Source: Symbiodinium natans
Lineage: Eukaryota > Sar > Dinophyceae > Suessiales > Symbiodiniaceae
Direction: 5' to 3'
DNA length: 64,000 nt
Assembly (NCBI GenBank): GCA_905221605.1
Contig: CAJNDS010002326.1
Span: 1-64,000, forward strand
The notes below the pieces were generated by a model that saw nothing but the letters and a program-made list of their open reading frames with translations, did not search any database and was not told where the DNA came from. Below, piece after piece: positions 50,001 to 60,682 of the stretch. The position numbers were made by a program, and so were the translations under genes. Each line of letters opens with the position of its first letter. Position 1 is the first letter of the stretch.

Positions 50001-53000
50001 GCCACTATGCAAGAAAAACGGGAAGGGCACCTTGTTCAGCAACAAGCAGCGAAACAGGAACAGGCACTCGATGCAGAACGTTGGCTTTTTTTGTACGTGC
50101 CAGTAGCTGTCTTAGTGCTCCTACCCTGTACCAGTAGCCAACTTTCCAGTTCTTGTGTTCCTACCTGAACTGAAGGCAAGTCTGGAACCTCATTATTTGT
50201 CAAACTCTTGCCAAACTCTAAAGCTCTTGCCAAGCCCCTGGCAGGACTTCCAGCTGGTGCCTTTGGAGTCGACGTTGATGCTGGTACAAGAAGTGAACTT
50301 TGATGAGCTGGTGTGTGGAGGGACAGAGGGGGAATGAATGTGCTAACCCGCTAAGCTCTGTACTTCATCTGCTTCATTTCCTGGTGCTGCTTTGCCTGAG
50401 TCTTGATTGCGTCACACTTAGCGGTTCATGTTGAGAAGGGCTTCAAGCAACATCACCAGACTTCTTACCAGTAGAAGTGTGCGCTTGGGCTGAGCCTGCC
50501 ACTAGCACACCTGCCAGCCTTTCAAGAACTACTTGCGTTTCCAAGGTAGGTAAAGATGAAACTGCTGGTGAAAGACAGGTCTTCCCTTGACTCTCAACCG
50601 TGTTCATGCCGTCATAAGCCGTTGCATTGGCCCGCCTCTGGTGTTGAGCTTGGAGGATGCCACCCCAAGCACCACCTGCTGCAGCACCAATGTGCCATGC
50701 TCTACAAGTCCAATCTATTTCCCTGACTTTCTGCGAGAGTAAGCCTCCCCGTACTTTGGGAGGGGTCCATTTCTTGGCTTCCTCTAGGGTGTCGAGTCGC
50801 CTTCCGCGCAGCCCCACAGGAATCACACCACAAGAATGGACACAGGACCATGTTGCAACATCTGGGAACCTTAGGAACCTTGCTGACGCCCGCACCTGGG
50901 CTGGCTCAGCGCCCTGAGGCGCCCTCCTTGTGCAGGCTTTCGACGGACCGGCTTCCAGCTGGCCATTTGCCTCCGCAGATCTCAGAAAGACCTTTCGACT
51001 GTAAGGGACTCGGGGGAAACTCCAGAGAAGCCGTGGCTGCAGCTTAGGCCTCTGTGGGGCTGGCCGGTCAAGGATTGGCGGCAGCAAGCACTCCTCTCCT
51101 TTGCAGTGTGCTTAGGCATCTTCAATCTTAGTCTTCTGCTCTTTACATGAGCACGCATGACATCCGGTTTAACCAGAGGCTTGCGGGGCTACTTTCGAAC
51201 TTCGATCAGCATAGCATTGCTTGTGCCACATCTTCCAATCCTCGTCTGGAGCCGCCAACCGATGGCAGGGCTGGTGTGCTGGAGCTGCCCTTCAGCCTGC
51301 TGCGGAGTTTTCATGTTCAGGTATCCCAGGGGTTCAGGGATCTATCAGACAGCTTCTTGTTCAGAGGCAGCGGCTATCCGGGCAGGGACGCGTTGATGCG
51401 AAAGATCCGATTGGGCAGGCTTCTGCCGCGGCGATGGTCGAGGCAGGTGACCACAAAATACCCTGCAGAGTGAAGTGTGTGGGAGCCCAACACCTGTGAG
51501 GGAAAACACTTGATGGGAACAGGTCTTTCGCGACCTGCTAAATCGCGCAGAAGCGTGCTGCTCAACATCCGCTACACTGCGCACAAGCGGACAGCCACGG
51601 TAGGCGTCGCGTCGAAAGAAAAGCCCGCAAGGGGTCCACGCTGCTGGCGGACGCTTGTTGGCTGCCCACGTGGCAGATGCCTCGTCCGCGCTGGCCGAGT
51701 TAATGACCGCGGCAAACTGCAAAAGATCCGCAAGCAACAAAATGTAGCTTGCTTCTTGGCCGTCAGCGGTCAGGACGACAAAAGGAACCGCCTGGGGTCC
51801 CGGATGGGCTGTGGGAGGGGTGGCCCCGAGGAAGTGGCCGTAGCCGAGGATGCCATGCTGGTGAGGCGCGCCATGATACCCCATGCCCACAACACCCATG
51901 GCAGAAGAAGGCCTCCTTGTGGGTGAGGAAGCCAAGGCCCGCAACAAGCAAGGAGGCCAGAAGGGACGGGGAGAGAGAGAGGGGAGGACTGGGAGAGTCC
52001 AAAACCTGCGCGCGAAGGCTCCCGAGAGTGCAGACATTCCGCTACATGTTAGATCGCACACAAACAACATGCATGAGCCTGGTGGACTGCCGACCCTGAA
52101 GCAGTTGTCTGTGCCTGCGTATCTTGAAGTTTTCCCCAAAGGTATGTATAGTTCTGAGGAGTCGTGAAGGTCGGATCATGTCAGATGCCCCCCTCCTGTG
52201 TGCGCGAAGGAGCCCATTCCCGACACTCTATGCGGCTATGCCTGGAGGAACTTTGGGCAGCTCCTGCGCTCCAAACTGGGTACCTCCCACAGCATGTTGC
52301 AGTCAGCTGCTGCATACCGTGGGTAGCTTTGTTTAATATTCTAAAGCAGACACAAGCATTCTACTGATTTCTCAAGGGAACGTACTATGTTCACAAGAAG
52401 CAAAGAGCACAGCGCTTCTGAGAGAGCATGTTGATTGGTGAAGGCACTGAACTCCATGGCGTGCCTGTGAGGGAGCTGAAGCTCGGCAGGACTTGAGAAG
52501 TCTGGCTCTGGCTCCTTGGTCATCAGAGAGATTTGGAGGGAGTTGTTACCTGCTTAACTGGACTCATGTCGAAGAAAGTACTCTTGGGCTCTGACTCTCC
52601 TCCGTGCCGGTGGAGCCTGAGGAGCCTGAGGCGCCTTTCACAGCATCACTGACACCGTTCAGAGCTGGAACTCAGAGACGCCAGCCTGAGTTGGGCTTCT
52701 TTCTGGTGCTCTCGGGTCCTCCCAGTCTCCTGGGTGTGCCTCAGGGAGCAAGAAAGGATACAGGAAAAAGGAGCCATCAACACGTCACGCTGTGGGAGCG
52801 CTCGCTCTCATTGGCTCTCCATGCACCTCCTCCTCCCCTTCTTCCTCATCGTCCACAGCACCCTCATAGACCTGCACGCAAGGATCCTCCACAATTTTCC
52901 CGGAGGTTTTTGCCGGTGCTTTTCTGGGGTCCGATGGGCGCAATTCCGAACACGCTGCCTGGGTGAGGAGGCCATCAAAGCTCAGCATGGCGCTGCAGGC

Positions 53001-56000
53001 TGAGAACTGTAACTGTAAGCACTGGGAACTAGAATAACTCGCAGCATGGCTTCAGGTTAGGGTTCAGCATTGACTCAGGCGTCACTCAAAGTTGCGAACC
53101 CTGTCTGAACTTGTACTTGCTTGATTGACAGCTGAGCTGCAGGATTGAGTCTTGATGCATGCCCTGTCCGAGCCGAGAACGTGACAGCTCAAGACCACAC
53201 CATGTGAAAGAGTTCTCGTGGCTCATGCTGAGCTCTTGGTGCACGGATATCCTGGCAGCCTGCTGGTAGTTGTTGGTCAGCGCCACCGAGAAGAACTCAC
53301 CCACGGAGTCATCTCCCTACAGAAAAAGCCATGCTGACAAGACATGCCTCCCAGAGAGGTGTAAAAAACCCAGAAGAAGGCCCGGCCAACCTTGAGCACG
53401 CAGGAGGGGTACTTCCAGGTAACAGCTGAGCCAGTCTCTACCTGAATGCACGAAGCTAATTTCGTCGAATTCTACCCGCACTTCTTCGGGCGCGACAATT
53501 CTGCGCCGCCTGCGTCCAGGAAATCTTGGACTTCTTGCCCTCGCACATGCCTCGCTTTGTGACCTCGGGTGTCGCGCTCGTGCCTGCCGTACCTATTCAT
53601 GGTTGCATTGCAGCTGCACCGTTGCGAGTTCACGAAGAATCAAGCTCGAAAGGGCAGCTGTGACTGCATTGGTCTAAGGGTCTTGTTCCAAAACAATGGT
53701 GCCAACGAAATTCCGTGTCTGCAGCTGCGGCTGTTTCCTGGCAACTGCCAACATGGTAAGTGCCGGACTAGGTTCAGAATGCCGCCCTTGCCATTCTTGT
53801 CGCCCGCATACCTCATCAGCGGTGTGTCCACAACCGACAGCTTCTGGAGCAGGCAAGGCTGTGCAAAACATGCGAAGTTAAGTCCCGACACCAGTTCTGC
53901 ACGGTCGAGTACCTCAGAGCCAGCAGACTACCTTCTGATTATACTTCCTGACTGATGCCCAAGTCAACCGCGAGATAGCAATCATGAACCAGCGCCAGAC
54001 CGAAAGCAATGGCAGCGAGATGCACACGTACTGCGTTTACTGAGTTCAGAACTTGATCTCCGCGGACTCAGCAGCATGCAACTCTACCACAGCCGCCTTG
54101 ATTCCAACAAAGGCACCACAGACGGATGTGCAGATCCCGCTGCAGAAGCAGCAGCCGCGTGGAATCAATGAGATCATGCGGGAATCATGTGGAATCATAT
54201 GGAGCTATGGTTTGTTTCCGAGATCACTGCATGGAGCTGCTTCGAATCGAACATAGGGGCCTTTGCCAGGCACGCATACCGCGCGCGATTGGACCATTGA
54301 TTGAAGGCTGAAGGGATCTGACTGAGCCTAGCGCAGTGCATCCCTCCAAATATGAGACGTAGCTGCTCTCGTCTGCGATGAGCAGTGTGCGCTCAAACTG
54401 TCCAGACTCCTTTGCCGGGGGAGAAGAGCAAAAAACACTGCCTCCTTAGCACCCCTGGGATTCGTGGCCGCAAACCCATGTATTGCCATATGCTCAAAAA
54501 ACTTTAAGATACAGAAAGAGAGCTGCTCTTGGAGCAGAAGCAGCAGAGCGCTTCCAACTTTGGGGCAAATCCCGTCCTTGTTGTTGATGCGGAAATACGT
54601 CGAGATCTCCATCGGGCAAGTGGTGCCCTTGGGGATGTAGCAGAAGGAGCCATCGCTGAAGACGGCACTGCAGCAGGCTGCAATCTGTGTCTAGGAGTCT
54701 ATGCCAGACAGCTACAAGGACCCACCATCCCACATGAGGTCTACTCGGCCTGTTCAGAGCAGCAAAGTAATTGTCAGCCACCGGGACAACGGAGCCCAAG
54801 TACTTCTTGACAAGCTCGGGGTGCTCCTGAAACCCGGATAACCTGCCGCATCACCTGACCCTGACAACCGACACCCGGGGGGGAGGTCCAGAGGGGAGGT
54901 TAGGGGCCCTGTTGAGAGCTGCCTTGATGGCCTCATTGATGGAGCAGAAGATCACGCCTGCCTGCCGAGTCAAACCATGGTACCGTAGCCCTTACAGCAC
55001 ATGCACGAGGCGTCGCTTCGTGTCGAATGCGCGTCACTTGTATTATAGTAATAACCATAATCATAAAAATAATAATACTAATAATAATGACAATAGTAAG
55101 AAGAATAACCATCATAACAGCAACAATCATATGCCTCTTCCAGCTCCTTCTGGAAGGTGGTGCCGATGCTCTCGCTGTCAAAGACGGCGTCCACCGCGAC
55201 GTTTGTCAGGCGCTGCAACATCAGCAGCTTGCGTTCAGGAAACACGTGCTGTGAATGGTGAGAGTTCGGTGTCTTCGCAAGATTCTGACAAAAGCAGGCA
55301 GCTGTACACTACGGCGTGCAAAAACAACTTTTGCTGGCAGAATATGAACGCTGCTTGCCGGGACGAAGCTCTGTGCTTCCCGTTGAGTCTTTTGCATCTT
55401 TGGGCTTCAATTTGGCGCATGACATGCCATCTGTACGGCCCTCAGTGGCCCAGTCAGCAATTAGATTCGTGCCTTCTGCTCTGTCAGAGGGATGCCTAGC
55501 TTCTCGAACGTGTCGAGCAACTCAGGATCAACCTGCGATAATGTGGGCACTTTCAACTGAGGATTTCAGCACTTTTAAGCGCTGACTGAAGGATTCCCCA
55601 AGGAAGATGCCTCGTCAAGGCTCTGTTTCTTTTTCCTCGACTTTGGTCTGGAGTAGTACACGATGTCCTCGTAGACATGCGAGTTTCAATTGAAAATGAT
55701 AGGCCTACTTCTCGGCTGCCACATTGCGTAGGGACTGGTCCTGAAAGTCGATTTCCTCCATCTGCAGATGTGCCCATTCTGGCATCTCCATCTTCTGCCA
55801 CTTCCTGTGAAAGGAAGCGCCATACCGGGCCCAACACTAGGCTTTGTGTTTAAAGCGGCGGCTGCCAGCAGAAGCATGCGTCCTGAATGCATTCAACCGA
55901 AACTCGAGCATCCACTCGGGCTCTTCTTTGATTTCCCAGATCTTTCGAACGATGTCCTGCGCACAGCTGCAGCAAGGAGAAGCTCAACTGCTGTCGTAAC

Positions 56001-56111
56001 AAAACACCATGCCACGTTTGCATCCCTTTGTTGGGGGGTTCAAGAGGCCTCGTTCAGGCCCTTCGGCAGGGATTCGGACTCGATGTCTGTGTAGAATCCA
56101 GCGGTGTACTC
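41094..56111 (-). CDS. sufB: SufB, plastid-type Fe-S cluster assembly scaffold (26 exons)
   Basis: Exons 5'-3': 56111-56049, 55956-55883, 55804-55741, 55667-55611, 55532-55473, 55212-55135, 54961-54923, 54826-54750, 54667-54577, 54409-54335, 54260-54231, 54096-54053, 53912-53892, 53811-53769, 53563-53510, 53441-53391, 53316-53260, 42485-42442, 42384-42337, 42237-42193, 42118-42079, 41951-41895, 41781-41753, 41376-41304, 41228-41190, 41138-41094. They total 1398 nt in frame: 465 residues plus stop, against about 480-495 for SufB. Hallmarks: [41 protein letters not shown]-type [53 protein letters not shown]. coli SufB Cys405 and the Glu-His-Glu triad are matched. Donors are mostly GC or GA and acceptors usually AG before G. 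The first exon(s) and transit peptide were not found. Confidence 0.88.
41455..41640. repeat. Pair of ~55-bp direct repeats in a sufB intron
   Basis: GGGGTGTCGCTTTTCAAGTG, then TCCCATCGTTTTACAGGGTT, occurs at about 41455 and again at about 41582, with one difference in the first part. They lie between exons 23 and 24 of sufB. Confidence 0.8.
42295..42328. repeat. Telomere-like repeats in a sufB intron
   Basis: CCCTAAA-type units lie between exons 19 and 20 of sufB. Confidence 0.8.
43930..44230 (-). other. Possible nested exon, acidic Ser/Glu/Pro-rich
   Basis: One minus frame reads as repeated SSEPSE units followed by [20 protein letters not shown]. The DNA is a 9-bp-type tandem repeat (GGCTCCGAG / GATTCCGAG) on the plus strand at 44130-44180, so a microsatellite origin is also possible. 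Confidence 0.25.
44239..44700 (-). other. Possible nested exon(s)
   Basis: The minus frame encodes helical, basic sequence ([40 protein letters not shown]). It has no recognised domain and no mapped boundaries. Confidence 0.2.
46367..46765 (-). other. Possible nested exon, Lys/Ser-rich
   Basis: The frame includes [20 protein letters not shown] and [20 protein letters not shown]. It is low-complexity charged sequence like the neighbouring segments, with no domain. Confidence 0.2.
47400..48190 (-). other. Possible nested exons, strongly acidic
   Basis: Successive minus-strand frames encode [20 protein letters not shown], then [18 protein letters not shown], then [20 protein letters not shown] with [20 protein letters not shown]. 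The consistent acidic composition across adjacent blocks suggests exons of one protein. Function unknown. Confidence 0.3.
49424..49492. repeat. Interstitial telomere-like array
   Basis: About ten degenerate CCCTAAA units lie inside the large sufB intron. An AT-rich simple sequence follows at 49605-49660. Confidence 0.9.
50443..51087 (-). other. 200-codon open frame in the sufB intron
   Basis: The minus frame is open for 214 codons and reads as plausible protein ([58 protein letters not shown]). It is far longer than the sufB exons. No domain is recognised; it could be an exon of a nested gene or chance. Confidence 0.25.
52785..52988 (-). other. Possible nested exon, acidic
   Basis: The frame encodes [20 protein letters not shown] then [19 protein letters not shown]. 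It resembles the acidic segments at 47.4-48.2 kb and may be part of the same gene. Confidence 0.25.
55037..55129. repeat. AT-rich trinucleotide microsatellite
   Basis: Degenerate ATA/ATC/ATG triplets (such as AATAATAATACTAATAATAA) lie in the sufB intron between exons 6 and 7. Confidence 0.85.
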
Positions 56112-57109
56112 CTAGCGAGCCAGGAAGCCAAGAACCGCCCAAGACAAGCCGTGATCACTCGAGACCAGGGATTCAATTCAAAGATGCAAAGAAGTAGGAC
56201 AAGTAGAACGCGCAGCACAAAGGAGGAGACGAGAGCGAAGTAAAGCGACGACGAGAGAGCTCCCTGCGGCCTGGTCCAGCACCTCTCCGAGCTCAGCGTT
56301 CTGGCCATCCCGAAGGGCCACGGCCTCCCCCAACGAGGCCGGAGCTGGGGAGGTTTGGGGGGGTTTGGGGGGTTTGGGGGGGGAAACCCTGTGCTGTGCT
56401 CCCACCTCCTCGACGTCCTCCTTGAGTCCCACGGCCTCTCTTCACACAGTGCGGTGTGTGTTGCAAGCAGCCTTGTCTGAACTCCTCGAATGGGCTGCTG
56501 CAAACCGCTTCTGCCAGTCAGGCCCGTCCTTTTCAAAAGCCAGCAACTCCTTTGGAGTCGTCAGCCAGAATCTGCATGCTAGCTGAGCAGGCTTAGCAGC
56601 TGCTCGGCCGCGTACTATGTACAGAAATTCACATCAGGCCTAACGGTTCTTTGCCCAGATAGCATCGGCTAGTACGAAGACTTTGGACAGCGTGTGCACA
56701 CCGACCAGCCCGCACCATTGCAAACGTTGCCTTGGTAGGAACGACCGGTGATGTTGTGCAGAAGCTATAAGTGTGCTTTGTAGTTGTAGCCATACCAGCT
56801 ATCCAGTACAGCTATATAGTCTGTCGCGGCAGCCAAGCTTTGTGCGGATCCAAGCAGCACCGCAAGGCAGCAGCGCCAAAGCACTCTTTGCAGGTCAGCG
56901 GGGCGCCCCAGCAGTTCTGTCAGTCGAATTGCCACTCAGACATTCCATCACAACAGCGGAAATACAGCACAGGTGGGCAAATGGGGCAGCTCCTGGCATC
57001 GTCGCCCTTTCACGGTGCTCAAGACAGCACCGTCCAAGGCCCTTCTGGCTCTGGGGCCTCCAATGGCCTGCAAAGGTGTCTGCAGCAGTTGTGCCACTGG
57101 CGCAGCTAA
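56112..57109. other. Upstream of identified sufB exons
   Basis: The missing 5' exon(s) of sufB should lie here or further up. A minus frame at about 56250-56440 (VALRDGQNAELGEVLDQ) is open but does not match SufB. A G-rich run at 56348-56388 (repeated GGGGGGTTT) could form G-quadruplexes. Confidence 0.35.
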
Positions 57110-57329
57110 AGTCTTCAAAACAGCAAAGTGGCGAACACAGCCCATGACACCATCCTCCAAGTTGTCGTGCAGCAGACCCCGGCCACGGCAGGCCGGGCAT
57201 GGCAAGGCTGGCCTTGAGAAGGCACGTAATATGGCATGGATTGAGATTGTGCTGGTGCCCGGGGCGAGAGCATACCATCGCAGGTGCTGCAGACAAGGAC
57301 CCCATGCCCTCCGCAGCCCTCGCAACTCC
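57110..57329 (-). CDS. DnaJ-type Cys-rich zinc-finger exons (partial gene)
   Basis: One minus segment (about 57329-57276) encodes SCEGCGGHGVLVCSTCDG, ending at a GT donor. The next (57207 to about 57110), after CCAG, encodes PCPACRGRGLLHDN. Three CxxC pairs with the CxGxG spacing match the DnaJ/BSD2-type zinc domain, found in Hsp40 co-chaperones and plastid assembly factors. No J domain was seen nearby. Other exons were not found and boundaries are approximate. Confidence 0.4.
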
Positions 57330-58581
57330 TGTTCAGGGACGGGCTTTGGACTTGTAGGAAAGAATCGGGATCAGGCTTTTTTGTTGGAGAGGGGGGGGGG
57401 TGATGGTGGGTTCACTTGGCGCGGTGGCAGCAGTCCTGCGCCCGTAGCCGTCACAGAATCTGCAATCACTGATGGCAACCTGCGCCACTGGGACTGTGCT
57501 GAGGACGCAGATGCCACAACACTGCGTAGAGTGACTATAGAGGTAGGGGTGTATGCGGTACTACTGGGCCGTTGCTACCATGTGCTTTGTCACAGCAGGC
57601 GTGCCTGGGTCTGCTGCGGCCTTGCCAGCGGCCGCTCGGGCTCCTCAACCACTGGCCGGCCAGGGAATTGCGAGCCTGGACACAGTGTTGTTCTGCCCTT
57701 CTTGCCACTGTGGCAAGACTTTTTTGCCTTTTGCGAGGTTCATCGACCCTGCAAGCGAACATAGATGGGCCTGGTGGGTAAAGCTCCAGGGCCAACTTGG
57801 CACTTGCACCCTGGATCCTGAAGGCCGACATTGGTCGTGGACATCAAGATTCACAAAACGGGTGCCGCCCAGAAGCAGACCGACCGCAATGCCGCTGAAT
57901 GCTGGCCTGCCAGCTTTTTCCAAGCTAAAGGCTTTTCGTAGGCCGGGAAGTCGGGCTGCATTGACAATCATTTCAAGCCATCGACTCAATCGAACTCAAC
58001 CGAACCCGAGGACACCGAGCCCAAATTCAAGCCTGTAGAGCTGCTGCGCTTGGAAGAAGCGTCGAGCGGTTCCCGTAAGGTCCACTTCTGCAGTGACTGC
58101 AACAACCTGCGCCGTCTGGGATGCTTCCGGAATGCTCTCTGGTTACGACCGGTGCGGCACGAGTATGCAACGATGCTTCTGCTTGCGTTCCCCGCCTCTT
58201 GGCCGAGCAGTATGCCGACCACCACAGACTCCTAGATCATGGCAGAGCCCCATTGTGTGCGTAATGCAGTGAGGCTTCTTGCCCGCCAGTTGGCCCGTCC
58301 TGACCGTCCTTGAGCCGTACCCGAACCTCACCTGAGACAATTCCGTTCCCGCCCGGTTGCTGACGATGAACCATCTCGAGCACATTCGAGCACTAAGCCA
58401 CAAGCCGGGGCGGTGCCAAACTGCCTCAACAGGCAAAGGCCAGTAGACTCGGATATTCGGATAGACTCAACTTGGCTCTTGGCTCCCCGTTGCGCCTCCC
58501 AAAGTTCGCCCGAGATCTCTGCGAAGGCACGGGGCTCGGCGCAGCGGTGCCTTCCAGCAGCTCACGGAGATTCACGGTGAC
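57330..58581. other. Host DNA, nothing firmly identified
   Basis: Frames on both strands are open for 80-260 codons because of high GC. A plus frame carries FCPSCHCGKTFLPF and HFCSDCNNLRRLGC, but these do not form a known zinc fold. No gene is called. Confidence 0.35.
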
Positions 58582-59145
58582 TCACGGTGAGTCACGGCTT
58601 GCAGGCCTGCCCGGGGGCCGGCTCTGCTGTTCCGGAAGGATGGCAGCGGAGGCCTGGGGGCGTTTTCTCGGGCAGCCTTGTTGTGGGGAGGCTGTCACTG
58701 CGGCGGCTCGGGACTGCGCGACGCCTGCTGAGGTCCTCGCTGCGCTGCGGTCGATCACGCTCTTGCCCTCCAGAAAGTAGCCTAGGCCTTTGTGCCCTGG
58801 CACGTTCCGCTCCTCCTTGAGGGGAACGCCCTGGACGGAGAGAACTTTAAGAACAACGTGCGTGGGCAGCCCGGGGAAGACAGCTGCTGGGGGCTCACAG
58901 GCCACGGCCAGTACATCCTGCGGCACCTGACCTGGCTGCCGCTGCCGTATCAGACCATCATCCGAGTCGGAGTCGTGGAGTAGGCCCGCAGTGCTTAGGG
59001 TGGGGAAGAAGCTGGCGGCCTTTTGCGAGGGCACCTCCACTTCCCCCAGTTCACTGTCAGAGGATTTCCGAGACTCGTTCTGCGGGGCTGGCTCCTCTTC
59101 TGGTGGAGTCAGGTCCAGAAAGCCGAAGATCCCCGGGCCAGCCAT
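58582..59145 (-). other. Possible host exon, 187 codons
   Basis: The minus frame begins MAGPGIFGFLDLTPPEEEPA, contains an acidic Ser-rich segment (KSSDSELGEVEVP), and then VVLKVLSVQGVPLKEE and GHKGLGYFLEGKSVIDRSAA. Composition looks coding. No domain recognised; the basic Pro-rich end may lie beyond a splice site. Confidence 0.3.
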
Positions 59146-59878
59146 TCAGGCCACAGCCCCAATCAGCCCCAGGGACCAGAACCATCACGCGGCCGACATG
59201 GCTCCCGAAGGCTCATTCACGTGCTGTCATGGACGGCTGGCTAGCTTCGGGGGTTGCCGTATCATTGGAAGGCTGTGGTCTCCTTAAGCCACAAGCATCA
59301 CCGACATAATAACTGCATCGTGTTGTTGAGTCATGAACCGAAGAACTGCTCCGGAGTTTGCTGTTCTTGTTTAGCCACGGTATCCTTTTGATCTGCAACG
59401 CTCTGGCATGCCGAAGTTTGTGAAGGTTCGTACTTGAGCACCGAACGCTCGCAAGCTGTGTCATGCTTGGCAAACAGTGTGGCCCGACATGGACAAATGC
59501 TGGAAGAGAAGCATCGACTGTGACTACGCTCCCCTTGAGGCTGCCTTGTCCCCCGCATCCCTGAACAAAGCACCCTGCCTGACGTACGATCTTCTGCCCT
59601 GGCAGGCTGCGCCGCCTGCCGGACAAACGAGAGAGCTCCAGGCTCCAGGCTCCAGGCTCCACATGAAAGTCCAAGGGTCTCAGTCTCAATCGAGGCTGGG
59701 GAAATTATTCCACAAGGCAGCAAACCTTGGCCCTTTTCAAGGGCAGTCATTGGGCAGGTCCGAATACAAGCTTTTGCAAGTCGAGCTCTGAGCGAAGTTG
59801 CCTCCAGCGACGTGCGCCGAGGGCAGCCCCCACCAAGGCCACCGCGGAGGCTTTGGCTGTCAAATTGGCCTGGCACGG

Positions 59879-60006
59879 GTTTGGGGTTTGGGGTTTGGGG
59901 CTTGGGGCTTGGGGCTTGGGGCTTGGGGCTTGGGGTTTAGGGTTTAGGGTTTAGGGCTGAATTAGGGTTTAGGGTTTAGGGTTTAGGGTTTTTGGTTTAG
60001 GGTTTG
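59879..60006. repeat. Interstitial telomere-like array
   Basis: Runs of TTTGGGG, CTTGGGG and then TTTAGGG units extend over about 125 bp. It is the longest such array in the window. Confidence 0.9.
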
Positions 60007-60097
60007 GTGGCACTTGCGGAACGACATGTCGTAGCGAAGCTGCTGCATGCTCAACACGGGAGCCTTATCCATAGATCTGAACTTTGCTAGCGAGCCC

Positions 60098-60532
60098 TTA
60101 CCTAGGAAAGAAGTACGCCGTGGTCCGTGCTGCCATGGCAGTTCCGACCAACAAAATGCCCAGGGCATGGGATGGAGAGGCTCTCCATGACTGGACGACT
60201 GTGTCAATGAAACGTTGAAAACGATGAAAGGGTGATGCGAAGGAGTTGAGCTCATGCTGCGCGACTCGTCTTGTTCCCTCCTTTTGCATCCTCAAGACTT
60301 CATCTCCTATGTCCCCCTTGCAAAAGGAAAAAGTAGAGCAAGCTGAGCCTGAGGTGAGACAGTCGCCGGTGCTGTTGCAGAAGCGACCGTAGGAGGTGGC
60401 GGCGCGGTCCTCAGCTACAGGTATGACTTTGCAGGCGGAGGCCGCTGCTACATAGTGATACACATCTATAGCTAACCCCCTTCCCCACCACCAAAGACCA
60501 ACTTCCCATAACCACAAGTAAAAAGACTCCAT
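60098..60532 (-). other. Possible host exon with a membrane segment
   Basis: The frame from an ATG at about 60532 (MESFYLWLWEVGLWWWGRGL) contains a Cys-rich part, helical GDIGDEVLRMQKEGTRRVAQ, and a hydrophobic segment ALGILLVGTAMAARTTAYFF. No family is recognised. Confidence 0.25.
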
Positions 60533-60682
60533 GGTGGCCTCAAGTATCAAAGCGCAAAACCGGAAAACCAAAACCACCAACAAAAACAAACAAACACACA
60601 AATCGTGATGGTACTCAAACCGAACAAACCAAAAACAATCCGGGCACGAGTACTCAAACCAAGAAAGCAAAAACATCAGCAT

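Larger units (their letters stand above)
42486..53259 (-). other. 10.8-kb sufB intron with coding-like segments
   Basis: Exon 17 ends ...NNYQQ at 53260 and exon 18 starts ADTGTK at 42485. The two halves are contiguous in the protein, with a GC donor and an AG acceptor. All other sufB introns are 75-410 bp except that before exon 24 (about 380 bp). Inside this intron are minus-strand acidic, Ser/Glu/Pro-rich coding-like segments and a 200-codon open frame, listed below. They may form a nested same-strand gene. Confidence 0.6.

Noticed and set aside
57553-58038. Plus-strand frame with CPSCHCG and a second Cys pair
   Set aside because: The Cys spacing does not complete a known zinc fold, and the neighbouring host exons are all on the minus strand.
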